Below the pieces are notes generated by a model. The model was given only the letters and a program-made list of their open reading frames with translations. It did not search any database and was not told the origin of the DNA. The translations under genes and the position numbers were made by a program. Below, piece by piece: positions 53,310 through 63,157 of a stretch of 64,000 nt of DNA (positions within the stretch are counted from its first letter, which is position 1; the number at the start of each line of letters is the position of its first letter). This DNA comes from Arenicola marina (lineage: Eukaryota; Annelida; Polychaeta; Arenicolidae): positions 25,705,143 to 25,769,142 of the forward strand of contig OZ025265.1 in assembly GCA_964019135.1 (NCBI GenBank), written 5' to 3'.

Positions 53310-54735
53310 AATCTATAATATGTTACTTACAGATGTGACTGATGCAGCATCACGCAGAAAAAGGAAAAAGGCACGTACATTAATTTTCGAATAGCCTTTG
53401 CTTTAGAAACAGTAATAATAATAAACTAATTAGCCATGCATATGTATATATAGTACAATTATGTAATGAATATACTATTCATTGTGACAAAATGGCAACT
53501 TAAGCTACAATGCTAAAAACATATCTAAATCCTGAACGAGCTCCACCTGCCATCGAAATATATCACAAAAGTAACAAAGAAAAGTGTTGCATAAGATAAC
53601 ATATAACTAGTCATACACTCTGACATATTATATTGTTTACTGCAAATTTTACTGTTTTAGCATTAAAGGAAAAAAAAATAGTTAATCAATGTATACCAAT
53701 ATTTATCAGTAAAACGTATATAGAAATATGTAAAATAATTGATACAATTCAAATAAAATAAGCTTAACACTTGCAATTGTTGGCAGTGCTGCATGTTGTG
53801 ATATATGATACGGACTATATGTAGCACATTCCATAACTTTAACTGGGGAAAAAACAAGTTTAGTAGTTTAAAAACATATTTATTATTAGCCCAAAATATA
53901 TATCTAGCCCAATTCAAATAACATTAGATTCATATATGTTGGCATAATTCGTACTTTTACATATTGTGATATACACTACTGAATTTACATCCGATTATAT
54001 AATTTAAATGTATTAAAACAAATTATATAATGTTGTTCTCACAAAAAACTAAAATTTTAATTAATTAGGGATATAGTTGTTTTGGTATAACTGTTAGTTT
54101 TACATGTTGTTCTATAACATGCTGAATATGTCCAGCCACATAGCTTTATCAATAACAATAGATGAGGTACAGTTAAAAAATATATAGTTTGCTGTCAAAT
54201 TGTCACTGAAAATCAAGGAAATGGGGTACGCTATCTGAAATATATAAATTGCCCTAACGTTTATATCTATTAGCATTTTTTAATGATTTTTCTAATGATA
54301 TGTTCTGATATAGACCTGTTACTTAGTAGTCTGGAGATAAACAAACAGAGACAGGATTTCATTGACGTGAAATTCTTTTCTGGAGAGGCAATTCTTCCTG
54401 CCTTGCTTGAAGAAAAATCAGTTTTCGTGGGGATTACAGCATCCTTGCGTTTACCATTTTGGATAAACTTAACAGTTCGTGAACTTTCACAACTCTTTTC
54501 TGGTAGCCATCTGGTGAGAAATTGTCGCTTCATACAGGGACCAAAGACTTCAACTAACGTTTGGAGCCCCCGCTTTAGTTTAGAAGCCGAGCATTGCCAT
54601 TGGCAATGTAACCGATAGAAATATTTCGACCAAGCCTTGTGTTAGAAATGTCCACCGATGTGTTGTGCGATTAATATTTAATAGTTCCACCTGCCAACAT
54701 GAAGGTTTTCGGCATCGATTTGAATTCTTAGGCGG
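53310..54735. other. AT-rich stretch without supported gene
   Basis: Strongly AT-rich from 53.4 to 54.3 kb. Frames on both strands at 54270-54618 overlap each other; the minus one (MKRQFLTRWLPEKSCESSRT and onward) looks the more protein-like but no domain is recognised. Confidence 0.35.
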
Positions 54736-54739
54736 ATCT

Positions 54740-55076
54740 AGCATCCCAAAGGAGGGGAAGGGCACGTGTCGTGCAAGAGGGAATGGCCCACCACAACGAG
54801 CTCTGGTTTCAGAAACTGGATCTGAAATGCCAATCTAGGCGTCCAGTGAGTATAAACTTAGACCTAACGACAGATCATCGATGCGACAACTGCGGTAAGC
54901 TCTGTCGGTCACAGATAGGCTTATTTAGGCATAAGCGCAAACGCCGCGAAACAAATCTTACTACTTCAACCAAAAAAAAAGCTGCAAATCCATCGTCTTT
55001 CGCAGATTTGCAGATGCCAACCAACCAACAATGCACATGCGAACGCTACGCCAAAACAAAGTGTGTTATTCTGTGA
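54740..55076 (+). mobile_element. LINE C-terminal remnant with zinc-finger motif
   Basis: The plus frame reads NELWFQKLDLKCQSRRPV and then CDNCGKLCRSQIGLFRHKR. The CxxCGRxCRSxIGLxSHxR pattern is a hallmark of the extreme C-terminus of a group of invertebrate LINE proteins, where it forms a C2H2-like finger. The final Cys/His ligand is not evident, and no reverse transcriptase lies upstream, so this is a fragment. A small host zinc-finger protein is a less likely alternative. Confidence 0.5.
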
Positions 55077-55079
55077 GAC

Positions 55080-55594
55080 ACATTGTGAAATTGATCGAAA
55101 AGAGTTTTAGTTACGAAACCCAAATAGCAGGCAGCACTTAGGACGTCACAATAAAGAAATATCAGATCGGTACTTGCCTTATACTTTGCTCACGTAAGCC
55201 GAAACCTATGTTGGTGGAGTCGTACACCGCGGCCAGGAATATGAAGCCTCGGTATGGGTAAGTAATTTTACAGAATTTGTATCCGGCTGATGTCACCAGG
55301 GCGTCAGTCAGTTCGTCAGTAAGCGATCACGACAAGAGGCAATTCCACGGAAACTAGAGCCTTAGAGGTACTGCCTCAATGCCATTTCACACTCGCTCTC
55401 TAGGGCGGCGCTAAAAATGCGCCGCGCATTTCTACATTTTAGTGCCGGGGACCCAGCCTAAGCCTAATAACACACGGTATCAGGTAATGAAAAGAAATAG
55501 TTCACTCTCAATTATAACTTTTTCAAAGTGGTACAAGATATACTTACTGCATTCAATACCCGGGGCTGGTTATTTTATGTTTGATTCTTAACAA
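55080..55594. other. No gene recognised
   Basis: Unassigned unique-looking sequence. Confidence 0.35.
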
Positions 55595-55770
55595 TTATAA
55601 TGTTGTAAGACATTGCAGTTGATTTGGCCGTTTTTCACAAATCTTGACACATGCCTCCGGCCGACAGCGGCGGTAAAAGTGGAGCTTGCGTAGCGCCACC
55701 GTGCGGGGAACTTGACGGTGTGACACCCCGCTCGCTCCGATCCGCCACGGCCTACTGCAGACATGCAGAG
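55595..55770 (-). repeat. Dispersed repeat, inverted copy of 1912-2085
   Basis: Read on the minus strand it contains GGTGGCGCTACGCAAGCTC, CCGCCGCTGTCGGCCGGAG and CAACTGCAATGTCTTACAAC, in the same order as 1912-2085. Frames in more than one phase are conserved by the DNA similarity, so no single protein is implied. Confidence 0.6.
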
Positions 55771-55996
55771 CGGCAAACACCATTATTTACAATGTTGACA
55801 GATCCAAAGCGACTGCTCGTGGATAGCGGGTGAATAGGTGGGACAGACAGCCAGACAGCCAGGCAGCTTCATCTTATTAGCATGATTGGATTGCATGCAT
55901 TTTTGCGCAGAAAATTCTGGCGTTTGCTACCCGCATCACACGAAAACATTAGTTAAATTTGGTTTGTGACAAAGCTCATCCTCAAAGGATGTTTCC

Positions 55997-56181
55997 GGGG
56001 GCTCCTTGGTGTAGTGGTTAGCGCACTGGACCGCAGATCAAAAGTTCCTGAGTTCAAATCCGGCCTCGGGCATCTAATCTGGGGCGTGTTTCATTCCTTC
56101 ATCCTTCATCGTCATGGTAGGTTCCTTGGCCCAATTTAGCCTCCATGTGCACAAAAGCGCCCTAAACACTAACAATTCATT
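55997..56181 (+). mobile_element. SINE-2 family, complete tRNA-derived copy with target-site duplication
   Basis: The A box is in TGGTGTAGTGGTTAGCGC (56006-56023) and the B box in GAGTTCAAATCC. The body has CATCTAATCTGGGG, TTCATTCCTTCATCC and CCTTGGCCCAATTTAGCC. A 15-bp direct repeat TCAAAGGATGWTTCC flanks it at 55982-55996 and 56182-56196 with one mismatch, which fixes both ends. The element is about 185 bp. A second, partial copy is at 39785-39912. Confidence 0.85.
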
Positions 56182-56199
56182 TCAAAGGATGATTCCATA

Positions 56200-56394
56200 T
56201 CTAGATCCGTGCGTCAGAGATCGATGCTGGGACCGTGGTATTACGTGTATATGATTTGCATTCGGGCTTTGGTAGATACTAATACTTATTGCTGGAGCCG
56301 GTAGCAACATACATTTTAAACTTATAGTTTGCGTGTTGATCTATGTGTAACAAAATACGCCTTGCTGGCCCCAAAACCGGACTAAACTATTAGA
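56200..56394. other. Unassigned spacer
   Basis: Sequence between the SINE and the G-run element with no feature I can support. Confidence 0.4.
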
Positions 56395-56724
56395 GGGGGG
56401 GGGGGGCGGGGGGGGGGGGGGGGGCAAGTGCTATTTGCGTTCCTTGGGATTGGGCTTTTCACTTCACCGGGAATTGGAAACGAGGAAAATAATTGTTCGT
56501 GAACTGGGAATGGGGTATTAGCCGTCCGCCGTGATCAAGGATTTTCTGGAAATTTTAATATTAAATAACCGCTAATCGGGAAACTTAGTGTCGTGTCTCC
56601 GCCCTTCCATTGCATGCGGAGAGTTCTGCTTTTAATTCATCGTGACCTGAGAATAAAGAAATTTATTCTACGTGATCTGGGAACACGAACCCCTCCTTGC
56701 CCCCCCCCCCCCCACCCACCCCCT
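56395..56724 (-). mobile_element. G-run/C-run bounded element, inverted copy
   Basis: It begins in a G run (56395-56424) and ends in a C run (56699-56723). Reverse-complemented it matches 35791-36082 through GTGTTCCCAGATCACG, ATAAATTTCTTTATTC, GGGCGGAGACACGAC, AATCCTTGATCACGGCGG, AATACCCCATTCCCAGTTC and the CACGAACAAT word. Confidence 0.65.
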
Positions 56725-56889
56725 ATTAAGTACGTGCTTTCTTGATATCCTTTTGTTTTTGGAGAGTCACGATAACGTAAAAAAAAAGAGTTTCAAAGAC
56801 GAACATTTTCCTGCATAGTGAACTTATCGGCCAAGTGGACGAATATACCCATATTTATGTGAAATTGAACGCTCGGCCACAGACAGTAT

Positions 56890-57000
56890 GGCGAGCGGAG
56901 GAGGTGGGCATGAAAATATGCAGCATGGACAGGGCGGCATTTACGGACTGCGCTTTATTATAATAATAATTAGTATTATTCTTATAAGTTTATTATAATT
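56890..57000 (+). CDS. Doubtful small frame (Gly/His-rich start)
   Basis: An ATG in fair context (AGTATGGCG) opens MASGGGGHENMQHGQGGIYG and then runs into an isoleucine-rich tail encoded by an ATA repeat before a stop. It may be the beginning of a first exon whose donor I cannot see, or chance. Confidence 0.15.
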
Positions 57001-57004
57001 CTTA

Positions 57005-58038
57005 AAAAGGTAAAAATTAATTACTTGTGCATATCCCACTGAAATCCCCACTCCCCCCACATCCACCTTTTTCCCACTTTCCTTTCGAGAATGAGCTCCC
57101 CACGTAAAGTAATTTTAAACCGGAGATGGGAGTGGGAGGGGGGTGGGGGGGGGAGGAGGAGGGTCTGCGCGCGACGCGAGCAGGTCACAACTTCCGGCAA
57201 GGCGAGGGGCGAGATCGGTGTTCGATGACGGCATGTCACTTAATGAGTTCTAGTTTACATACAGACAGACCCAAACCCCAGACAAACGAAAGAAACTCAA
57301 CCCACCAGCTCAAAATGAGCTCCCCACCACGTACTTCACTAAACGGCCAGACAAACTCGGCATACTATGAATCATATAACATTTCGTCTAGCCTGTAACA
57401 TACAAACCCACAGAGCTAATATGTAAACCAGGGGGACATTTGAGATAAATTTGCTCCATAACTTGGATCTTTCACCCACACAATAAAATATGCCGCTTGA
57501 TGGTGTCATGGCAGCCCTCATATAATTTAGTTGCTGCATTCAATATATTAATGTTATATTAATTAGAACATTGATATCATAAACCAGCGAGGGGGTTCCA
57601 TGTGCCGGGGGAAGATTGGAGCAGGTCTCCTTCTTATCAATAAGTCACTTTTGCCGATGCGAACGCATCCAGGGTTTTGAAAAAAAAGAAGGGGGTTGCC
57701 TGGGCGGGAAGGCCCAATTTGTCACGAAAAAATCGTACGACCCGGGTGGGCGGGGGGGGGGGGGGTAGTCGCGCTTTGATCTTGGGCTGGCCCAGCTCCA
57801 CAATAGCCGAACGCACTACCTATCAGGCCACACCAGGAAGGGGTCCCTCAGAGGATAATAAATCAATTAGATGAAATATACACCGTAATTAATCGCAGAG
57901 AACATATTTCAAACCATGCAGGGACCTATTTAGCCTGTCGTTGACTATTCCACCACTGTGAAATAGATTCTCGTAAATTCAGAAGAAGATACATTCAGCT
58001 GTTACTTGTTGCCATGAAACCATGTTAAGTTAGTAGAA
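57005..58038. other. No supported gene
   Basis: G/C-rich tract at 57125-57165 and a G run at 57749-57763, with unassigned AT-rich sequence between. The frame at 57126-57398 is translated G-rich sequence. Confidence 0.4.
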
Positions 58039-58287
58039 TCTTGTACAGTTATTGTCTTGACATTTACTGAGGTCAACAACCCATATTCGACGGTAATTTG
58101 TGAGTGTGATTCAAAGGTTAATTGGAAGATTAGCTCAGGCAAGAATTTTGCCCCGAATTTTGTCACAAAAATGATCTGTTGCCAAATTAACGGAAACAAC
58201 TTTACAAAAAAATCATGCCCTCGTACTATAGAACTGACTATATTTTGCAGACCCCCAAGACACTCAAGGCCTCAGAAAAAAAACTGA
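58039..58287 (+). CDS. Candidate exon, cysteine-rich extracellular segment
   Basis: After an acceptor-like ATCTTGTACAG the frame reads VLTFTEVNNPYSTVICECDS, then KVNWKISSGKNFAPNFVTKM and ICCQINGNNFTKKSCPRTI, ELTIFC, with a stop at 58287. Six cysteines, an N-glycosylation sequon (NFT) and alternating hydrophobic residues look like part of a secreted or Ig-like ectodomain. There is no in-frame ATG at the start, so it would be an internal or last exon. The acceptor has a poor pyrimidine tract. No family is recognised. Confidence 0.35.
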   Translation, partial: SCTVIVLTFTEVNNPYSTVICECDSKVNWKISSGKNFAPNFVTKMICCQINGNNFTKKSCPRTIELTIFCRPPRHSRPQKKN

Positions 58288-59081
58288 CCTGCTTATGGCC
58301 GCCATTCAGCACTAGTCGCATCACAAAGGAATTTGTTTTATTTCTTTGATATACGTTATTTCCAAGATGGTGTATGGTAGGCCTACAAGCGGTGGTGTAT
58401 CGGTGGTGTACTTAATTCGCAGATGCGCAAGTTCGACATTGATCAAGTTCAATCTTAACGAGCGCAAGTGAGCTCTTAAAGGAAATAAAAATAGGAGCCC
58501 TTGTAGCTGACCCAAGCGTTTATTTGCTATCCATGCGTCAACCCTCCAAAGCGCAGATTTTTGTGACGCCCCAGTTGGGCGTTGGTCGCAATAAATTTCC
58601 TGTCGGGAAAGCGCAGCTTTCCCCGGCGCAGTCCTCTTGGTGAGCGTGGCTGGCGCTAGCCAATCAGAGGGCGAGACCCAATACCGGAAATAGCGAAACG
58701 GGCGATGCTTACCATTGCTCATATTCAACACACCATGAAAAACTGCAGTTTATAGTCTAAGCACTCACATTAGTCGGATACAATCTGTCGAATTTTTAGC
58801 TGCTAAATCGAAAGTGGTTCTCGGGCCTAATTTCTAGTACAGATGGTGACTGTGCGGCTTGGAATTGTAACAATTCCAGCGCCAAGCGAGGCCACGGCAC
58901 ATCATTAAATTGTGAGAAAAAAAACTTAAACAAACCATTTGGTTTTCTTGTATGTCTAAAATTAGCATTTTTCCAGATCTATCATATGATATCAATATAA
59001 GTAAATACCCCTTGCACCCCTCCCCCACCCCTCCTCCCCACTTTTTAGAGTGAGTCAGCACACAAACTTTTCGATCAAAGC
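58288..59081. other. Non-coding, with promoter-like words near 58.65 kb
   Basis: GCTAGCCAATCAGAGGG (CCAAT box) and ATACCGGAAATAG (ETS-type) lie 25 bp apart at 58647-58693 and could drive plus-strand transcription, but no exon follows clearly. The 136-codon minus frame at 58321-58731 crosses these motifs and has no recognised domain. Confidence 0.3.
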
Positions 59082-59087
59082 TTTATT
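59082..59087 (-). terminator. Possible poly(A) signal of the sulfotransferase gene
   Basis: The minus strand reads AATAAA about 720 bases after the stop at 59803. Nothing nearer was seen. Confidence 0.25.
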
Positions 59088-59802
59088 TGTCTTATCGTCC
59101 AAAAGATTTATTGACACTGGAGGTTTTCATTGGTCTAACTTAGCATGTTTAGACTTTGAGCGCACAAACGCGACCTAAAACACGGAATCATTCAACCTCC
59201 TTGTCTCATAACCGATGCGTGAAACGCCACCTGTCGACGGCGGCTGAACCAGAAATGTCCCAGCAATTATTCCAGTTTCACCTCCGGCATACAGAACAGA
59301 CTGGCTACGAAAATCAAGGTGATACCTATGCAGAAATAAAGACTGGCGCACAGGAAATGTAGCTGTATAGAAGCCAGGAGCTTAGTTTTTATAATGTAGC
59401 CTACACATTGCAAGGTGAAAGTATGGAACTTTCAAGACGATAACAAGAAACATGGAAATGAATGATATGATATGGAACACCATGATTACATATCATAATG
59501 ATTGATAAAATGGAGACCATGGAATATGCGATTGCGAAATGGGATTGTGCCCCCCACTTATAGTACCACCGATCTCGTAATCACTACGTCATTGTCGCTA
59601 AACTGGCATGGCACTAAGCCAAGTGGTTTCGAGTTGTGTAATATCAGAGTTACCCGCCCTCTTTCTTGACATACGTGAGCAAACATTTGTTATATGAGGT
59701 TCGTAAGACACCGCAGACAACACACGGGCAAGGCGCGATAATATCATGACATAAATATTTACAACCACAAATAAGGGGGGCGCAAAACCGTGAGCTGTCA
59801 AA

Positions 59803-60915
59803 TCAAGGAAACCAATGGGTGTAGTTCAGCTGATTTAGTACATGTCTGCAGACCGCAGTGAGAGGTTCGATACTCGCGTAGGTGATTGTCTCCTTCCATT
59901 GGAATGCAGCCTTTGATGCGTCCTTCCGACTGATCCCGAACTTGCCGTCGCTCTTTCCGCCGTACATGTTCGTCCTGACGAAGGCGCTCCAGCTGTCGGC
60001 GGGGAGCTGGCTCCCGACGAAGCCGTAGACCCGCTCAGCCACCGCCAGAGGGTCCCGCACCAGATTTTCATACGTCATGGTAAACACGGATCCTGGGTCC
60101 TCGGCCTCCAGTGCCTGCCTGGCTTCTATATCCAGCGCCATCTTGCGGCAGAGATATTCCGCCTCGGTGACGGCGTCCGATGTGTTCTCGCGAAGCTGCG
60201 AGCCACGCATCAGGTTCGTGGTTACGCGCGAGAGGACAACGGCGCGAGGATCTCGTGTGTGGTATATAACACGCACATCCGGTAAGGCCACCAACACTTC
60301 ACGCACGTCCGCCATGTTGACGCGCACCAACTCCAACACTTGCACCTTCCGCCTCCTGCATTCTTGCTCCGCCAGGGGGCGACAGATCTCGACCCGATCG
60401 CGTATCCTCGCGAGACATAGCTGGTGATCTAAAAACGACCGGGCGTAGCGGTGGGTTTTGTTCCCCAACTGATATTGGGCTCGCTCCATGGCTGCCATGA
60501 CCTGCCCCATGGTGGCGTTCCCTTGCCGCCATATTGACCTAGTTAGGTCAATCATCTCCGGACACTTGGCTCTGATGGCGTCCTCCACGGAGAGACCGCA
60601 GATGGGTTTCAAAGCGGCTTTGCAGTTGAACAAGTCGCTCCATCCGCCAAATCCGTGTGATCCACCTGCTTGGGAGTTAGTGCTCAAGAGGGACCGCGCC
60701 GGACGCTTCCTAGTGCCCGCCCTGCCGTTCCCCCGCCGCGCCCTGCCCGGCGGCCCCGAATGCGAGGCCCCCAAGAAACATTCTGCGTATCTCGCCATGG
60801 ACAGAGGCTCATTCAGGAATATGTGCGACAGGGATTCCACAGGGAGATTAGCGTAGTTGCACGATAGTAAGTCACCGATGAAGGCGGTCAGTTTGCGTCT
60901 CTCCGTCGGCGACAT
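59803..60915 (-). CDS. Carbohydrate sulfotransferase, C-terminal exon
   Basis: A 370-codon frame with the second half of a Golgi carbohydrate sulfotransferase (CHST1/3/5-like), which transfers sulfate from PAPS to a sugar hydroxyl. The 3'-phosphate-binding loop is at residues 213-230 (DVRVIYHTRDPRAVVLSR). LCRKMALDIE (255-264), MTYENLVRDPL (280-290), GISRKDASKAAFQW (327-340) and the final NQLNYTHWFP are family-typical. The 5'-phosphosulfate loop (RSGSS type) that should precede it is absent, and an acceptor TGTATTTCTAG lies just upstream of the ATG. The frame is therefore most likely the last exon of a longer gene. Residues 50-90 are rich in Arg/Gly/Ser and unusual for the family, and coding here is GC-rich. 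Upstream exons, including a signal anchor, were not found before the window end. Confidence 0.8.
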   Translation of the reverse strand: MSPTERRKLTAFIGDLLSCNYANLPVESLSHIFLNEPLSMARYAECFLGASHSGPPGRARRGNGRAGTRKRPARSLLSTNSQAGGSHGFGGWSDLFNCKAALKPICGLSVEDAIRAKCPEMIDLTRSIWRQGNATMGQVMAAMERAQYQLGNKTHRYARSFLDHQLCLARIRDRVEICRPLAEQECRRRKVQVLELVRVNMADVREVLVALPDVRVIYHTRDPRAVVLSRVTTNLMRGSQLRENTSDAVTEAEYLCRKMALDIEARQALEAEDPGSVFTMTYENLVRDPLAVAERVYGFVGSQLPADSWSAFVRTNMYGGKSDGKFGISRKDASKAAFQWKETITYASIEPLTAVCRHVLNQLNYTHWFP

Positions 60916-60918
60916 CGC

Positions 60919-60940
60919 TCTAGAAATACATGAATATATA
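60919..60940 (-). other. Splice acceptor of the sulfotransferase exon
   Basis: The minus strand reads ATTCATGTATTTCTAG/AGCG directly before the ATG at 60915. The intron side is a TA repeat (60932-60952). This supports the view that the Met at 60915 is internal rather than the true start. Confidence 0.45.
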
Positions 60941-60952
60941 TATATCTATGCA

Positions 60953-61325
60953 TTTTTTCAAATCAAGTCAAACCAAGTAGAGGCGCTTTGGATGCAACCT
61001 AATAAGTAAATAATAAATAAATGCATACATATGTGCAATTCAACCTTTGCTCTGTCATACATTTAGAAGCACCCGATTGGAGTCGTTTGGGCAATTCTGC
61101 CTGAATCTGAATAGTATGAAGTCAGTGATACTTTTCTTTTGAAAACCACAACTGTCCCCCCCCCTATTCCCACCCCGTAATCCCAAAGAAACAGCGGTTC
61201 TGCACGGCACCAACTTTATATGCTAAAGGCTGGCCCAACTGTGTATAACTGTTGGAGGTAAAAACACTGGTATTTCTCCGTTCGTTTTAGAGCTACACAA
61301 CAGATTCTCTAAGCGTATGCAAGGA
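60953..61325. other. Probable intron, no other feature
   Basis: A C run lies at 61157-61164. I searched both strands for the missing sulfate-binding loop and did not see it. Confidence 0.35.
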
Positions 61326-62205
61326 ACGCCGCCCTTGTATGGCAATGCCGCGCTTGTATGACAATGCCGCGCTTGCCGCGCTTGCATGGCAATGCCGCGC
61401 TTGCATGCCAATGCCGCGCTTGCATGGCGATGCCGCGCTTGCATGGCGATGCCGCGCTTGCATGGCGATGCCGCGCTTGCATGGCGATGCCGCGCTTGCA
61501 TTGCAATGACGCGCTTGCATGGCAATGCCGCGCTTGCATGGCAATACCGCGCTTGCAAGGCAATGCCGCGCTTGCATGGCAATGCCGCGCTTGCATGGCA
61601 ATGACGCGCTTGCATAGCAATGCCGCGCTTGCATGGCAATGCCGCACTTGCATGGCAATGCCGCGCTTGCATGGCAATGCCGCGCTTGCATGGCAATGCC
61701 GCGCTTGCACGGCAATGCCGCACTTGCCGCGCGTGCATGGCAATGCCGCGCTTGCATGGCAATGCCGCGCTTGCATGGCAATGCCGCGCTTGCATGGCAA
61801 TGCCGCACTTGCCGCGCTTGCATGGCAATGCCGCGCTTGCCGCGCTTGCATGGCGATGCCGCGCTTGCCGCGCTTGCATGGAAATGCCGCGCTGGTATGG
61901 CAATGCTGCGCTTGCATGGCAATGCCGCGCTTGCATGGCAATGCCGCGCTTGCATGGCAATGCCGCGCTTGCATGGCAATGCCGCGCTCACATGGCAATG
62001 CCGCACTTGCATGGCAATGCCGCCCTCACATGGCAATGCCGCGCTTGCCGCGCTTGCATGGCAATGCCGCGCTTGCATGGCAATGCCGCGCTTGCATGGC
62101 AATGCCGCGCTTACATGGCAATGCCGCGCTTGCCACTCTTGCATGGCAATGCCGCGCTTGCATGAAAATGCCGCGCTTGCCGCGCTTGCATGGCAATGCC
62201 GCCAA
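61326..62205 (+). repeat. 19-bp minisatellite (TGCCGCGCTTGCATGGCAA), about 45 copies
   Basis: The unit is GC-rich and highly uniform, with occasional extra 9-bp CGCGCTTGC inserts. Nineteen is not a multiple of three and the unit has no stop in any phase on either strand. All six frames are therefore open for 180-330 codons, each with a 19-residue period (for example ALPCKRGIAMQARHCHAS). It is not a protein gene. It lies in the presumed 5' intron region of the sulfotransferase gene. Confidence 0.95.
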
Positions 62206-62442
62206 TGCCCACCCGCGCTACATGAATGGTCACAATATACGTCACTTGCGCTTGCCGCGCTGGCCGCGCTTGCCGTTCAAAACGGCGGCATGCACTAGGA
62301 AGTTATATGGGTGCAAATCCTCTGCAAGAAGCAAGTGCATACCTAAATAAATAACAAGCGTCACACAAAGCGCCAGATAATTTCGCCGCTTTACAAGGCG
62401 GCAGCCGAGGCCGCAGCCCTTTCTGGAGGTGTGTGCGCGATA
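62206..62442. other. No supported gene
   Basis: A minus frame (62448-62242) has a hydrophobic stretch behind RLVKRR but starts at TTG directly after a stop, so it is not accepted as a gene. Confidence 0.4.
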
Positions 62443-62480
62443 GACCAATCAGGGGGCGACAAACTAATTATCTTTAAACC
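62443..62480. promoter_or_regulatory. CCAAT plus ETS/CRE-like promoter motifs
   Basis: ACCAATCAGGGGGCG and, 23 bp on, AACCGGAAGTGACGCC. A GGAAGTGACG composite and a CCAAT box together are typical of housekeeping promoters. Either direction is possible: the ATG at 62770 lies on the plus side and the sulfotransferase gene on the minus side. Confidence 0.35.
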
Positions 62481-62769
62481 GGAAGTGACGCCTACAGTAA
62501 CAACAAAACATGAGCGAGTGATTATCGCAAATATAAATAGCTGCGATTCTAACTCCAATCATGGTTTTTTTACCAAGACAATCGTTGCACGAGAAATATC
62601 TTGATGTTTGGATGCTATTTTTCCATGAAACACTAAAATCTCTCGTTTCACGCGTTTCCCCTGAGTTGTGCCTTCACTGCGAAGAGTTCCCTACGTAATA
62701 TAACGTCCAGTTCTAACGTACGTCAGCGCCACATAAATGGTCCTGATATATGTAACTTGCTCCGGCAAA

Positions 62770-62867
62770 ATGGCGCACTTCTCGACATTGATGAGGGCGG
62801 GTCGGCTTTTTCTCCTTGCCAGTCAACGGAAACGAAGGGTTAACACTGGCCAATTACATTTCAAGAC
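62770..62867 (+). CDS. Candidate first exon, mitochondrial-type leader, product unknown
   Basis: The ATG sits in GGCAAAATGGCGCAC, an almost perfect YY1-type initiation element and strong context. It opens MAHFSTLMRAGRLFLLASQR followed by KRRVNTGQLHFKT. The leader is basic, lacks acidic residues and alternates Arg with apolar residues, as mitochondrial presequences do. A donor AC/GTAAAC at 62867-62868 precedes the stop by one codon. The following exon would lie beyond the LINE at the window end. This could be any nuclear-encoded mitochondrial protein; it could also be chance. Confidence 0.35.
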
Positions 62868-62871
62868 GTAA

Positions 62872-63157
62872 ACTTTCGGTGCAGATTGCGATTAGATTAG
62901 GTTCGATACCCGCTCTAGGAGATGCATTTCGAATATGGATTTACATTAATTAACAGCGTTTAAAGTAGTCCGTTATCATAATGAAAGCACAGTGAATGCT
63001 TTTTGATCGATACTATCAACACACAAAGGAAACCTCTTTAAAATTTAAAAAATCATGGCCTTAAATTAATCTATATTGTCCGGGAAATGTGTACTCTATT
63101 ATTGTAAATTATGAGCCAATTCTTCCATGCTGTTCTTGTGGGACTCCGCAACGAAAA
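62872..63157. other. No feature seen
   Basis: Unassigned sequence between the candidate exon and the LINE. Confidence 0.4.

Noticed and set aside
55999-56075. Functional tRNA gene
   Set aside because: The A and B boxes are good but the acceptor stem does not pair, and the unit continues into a SINE body with target-site duplications.
58321-58731. 136-residue minus-strand protein
   Set aside because: No recognised domain. It crosses CCAAT and ETS-type promoter words and has a non-ATG start.
61223-62350. Six overlapping frames of 180-330 codons as genes
   Set aside because: A 19-bp unit without stops opens every frame on both strands. Nothing favours one of them.
62242-62448. Signal-anchor exon of the sulfotransferase gene (RLVKRRNYLALCVTLVIYLG)
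   Set aside because: The hydrophobic stretch behind basic residues is suggestive, but there is no ATG (the frame opens with TTG right after a stop) and no sulfate-binding loop follows.
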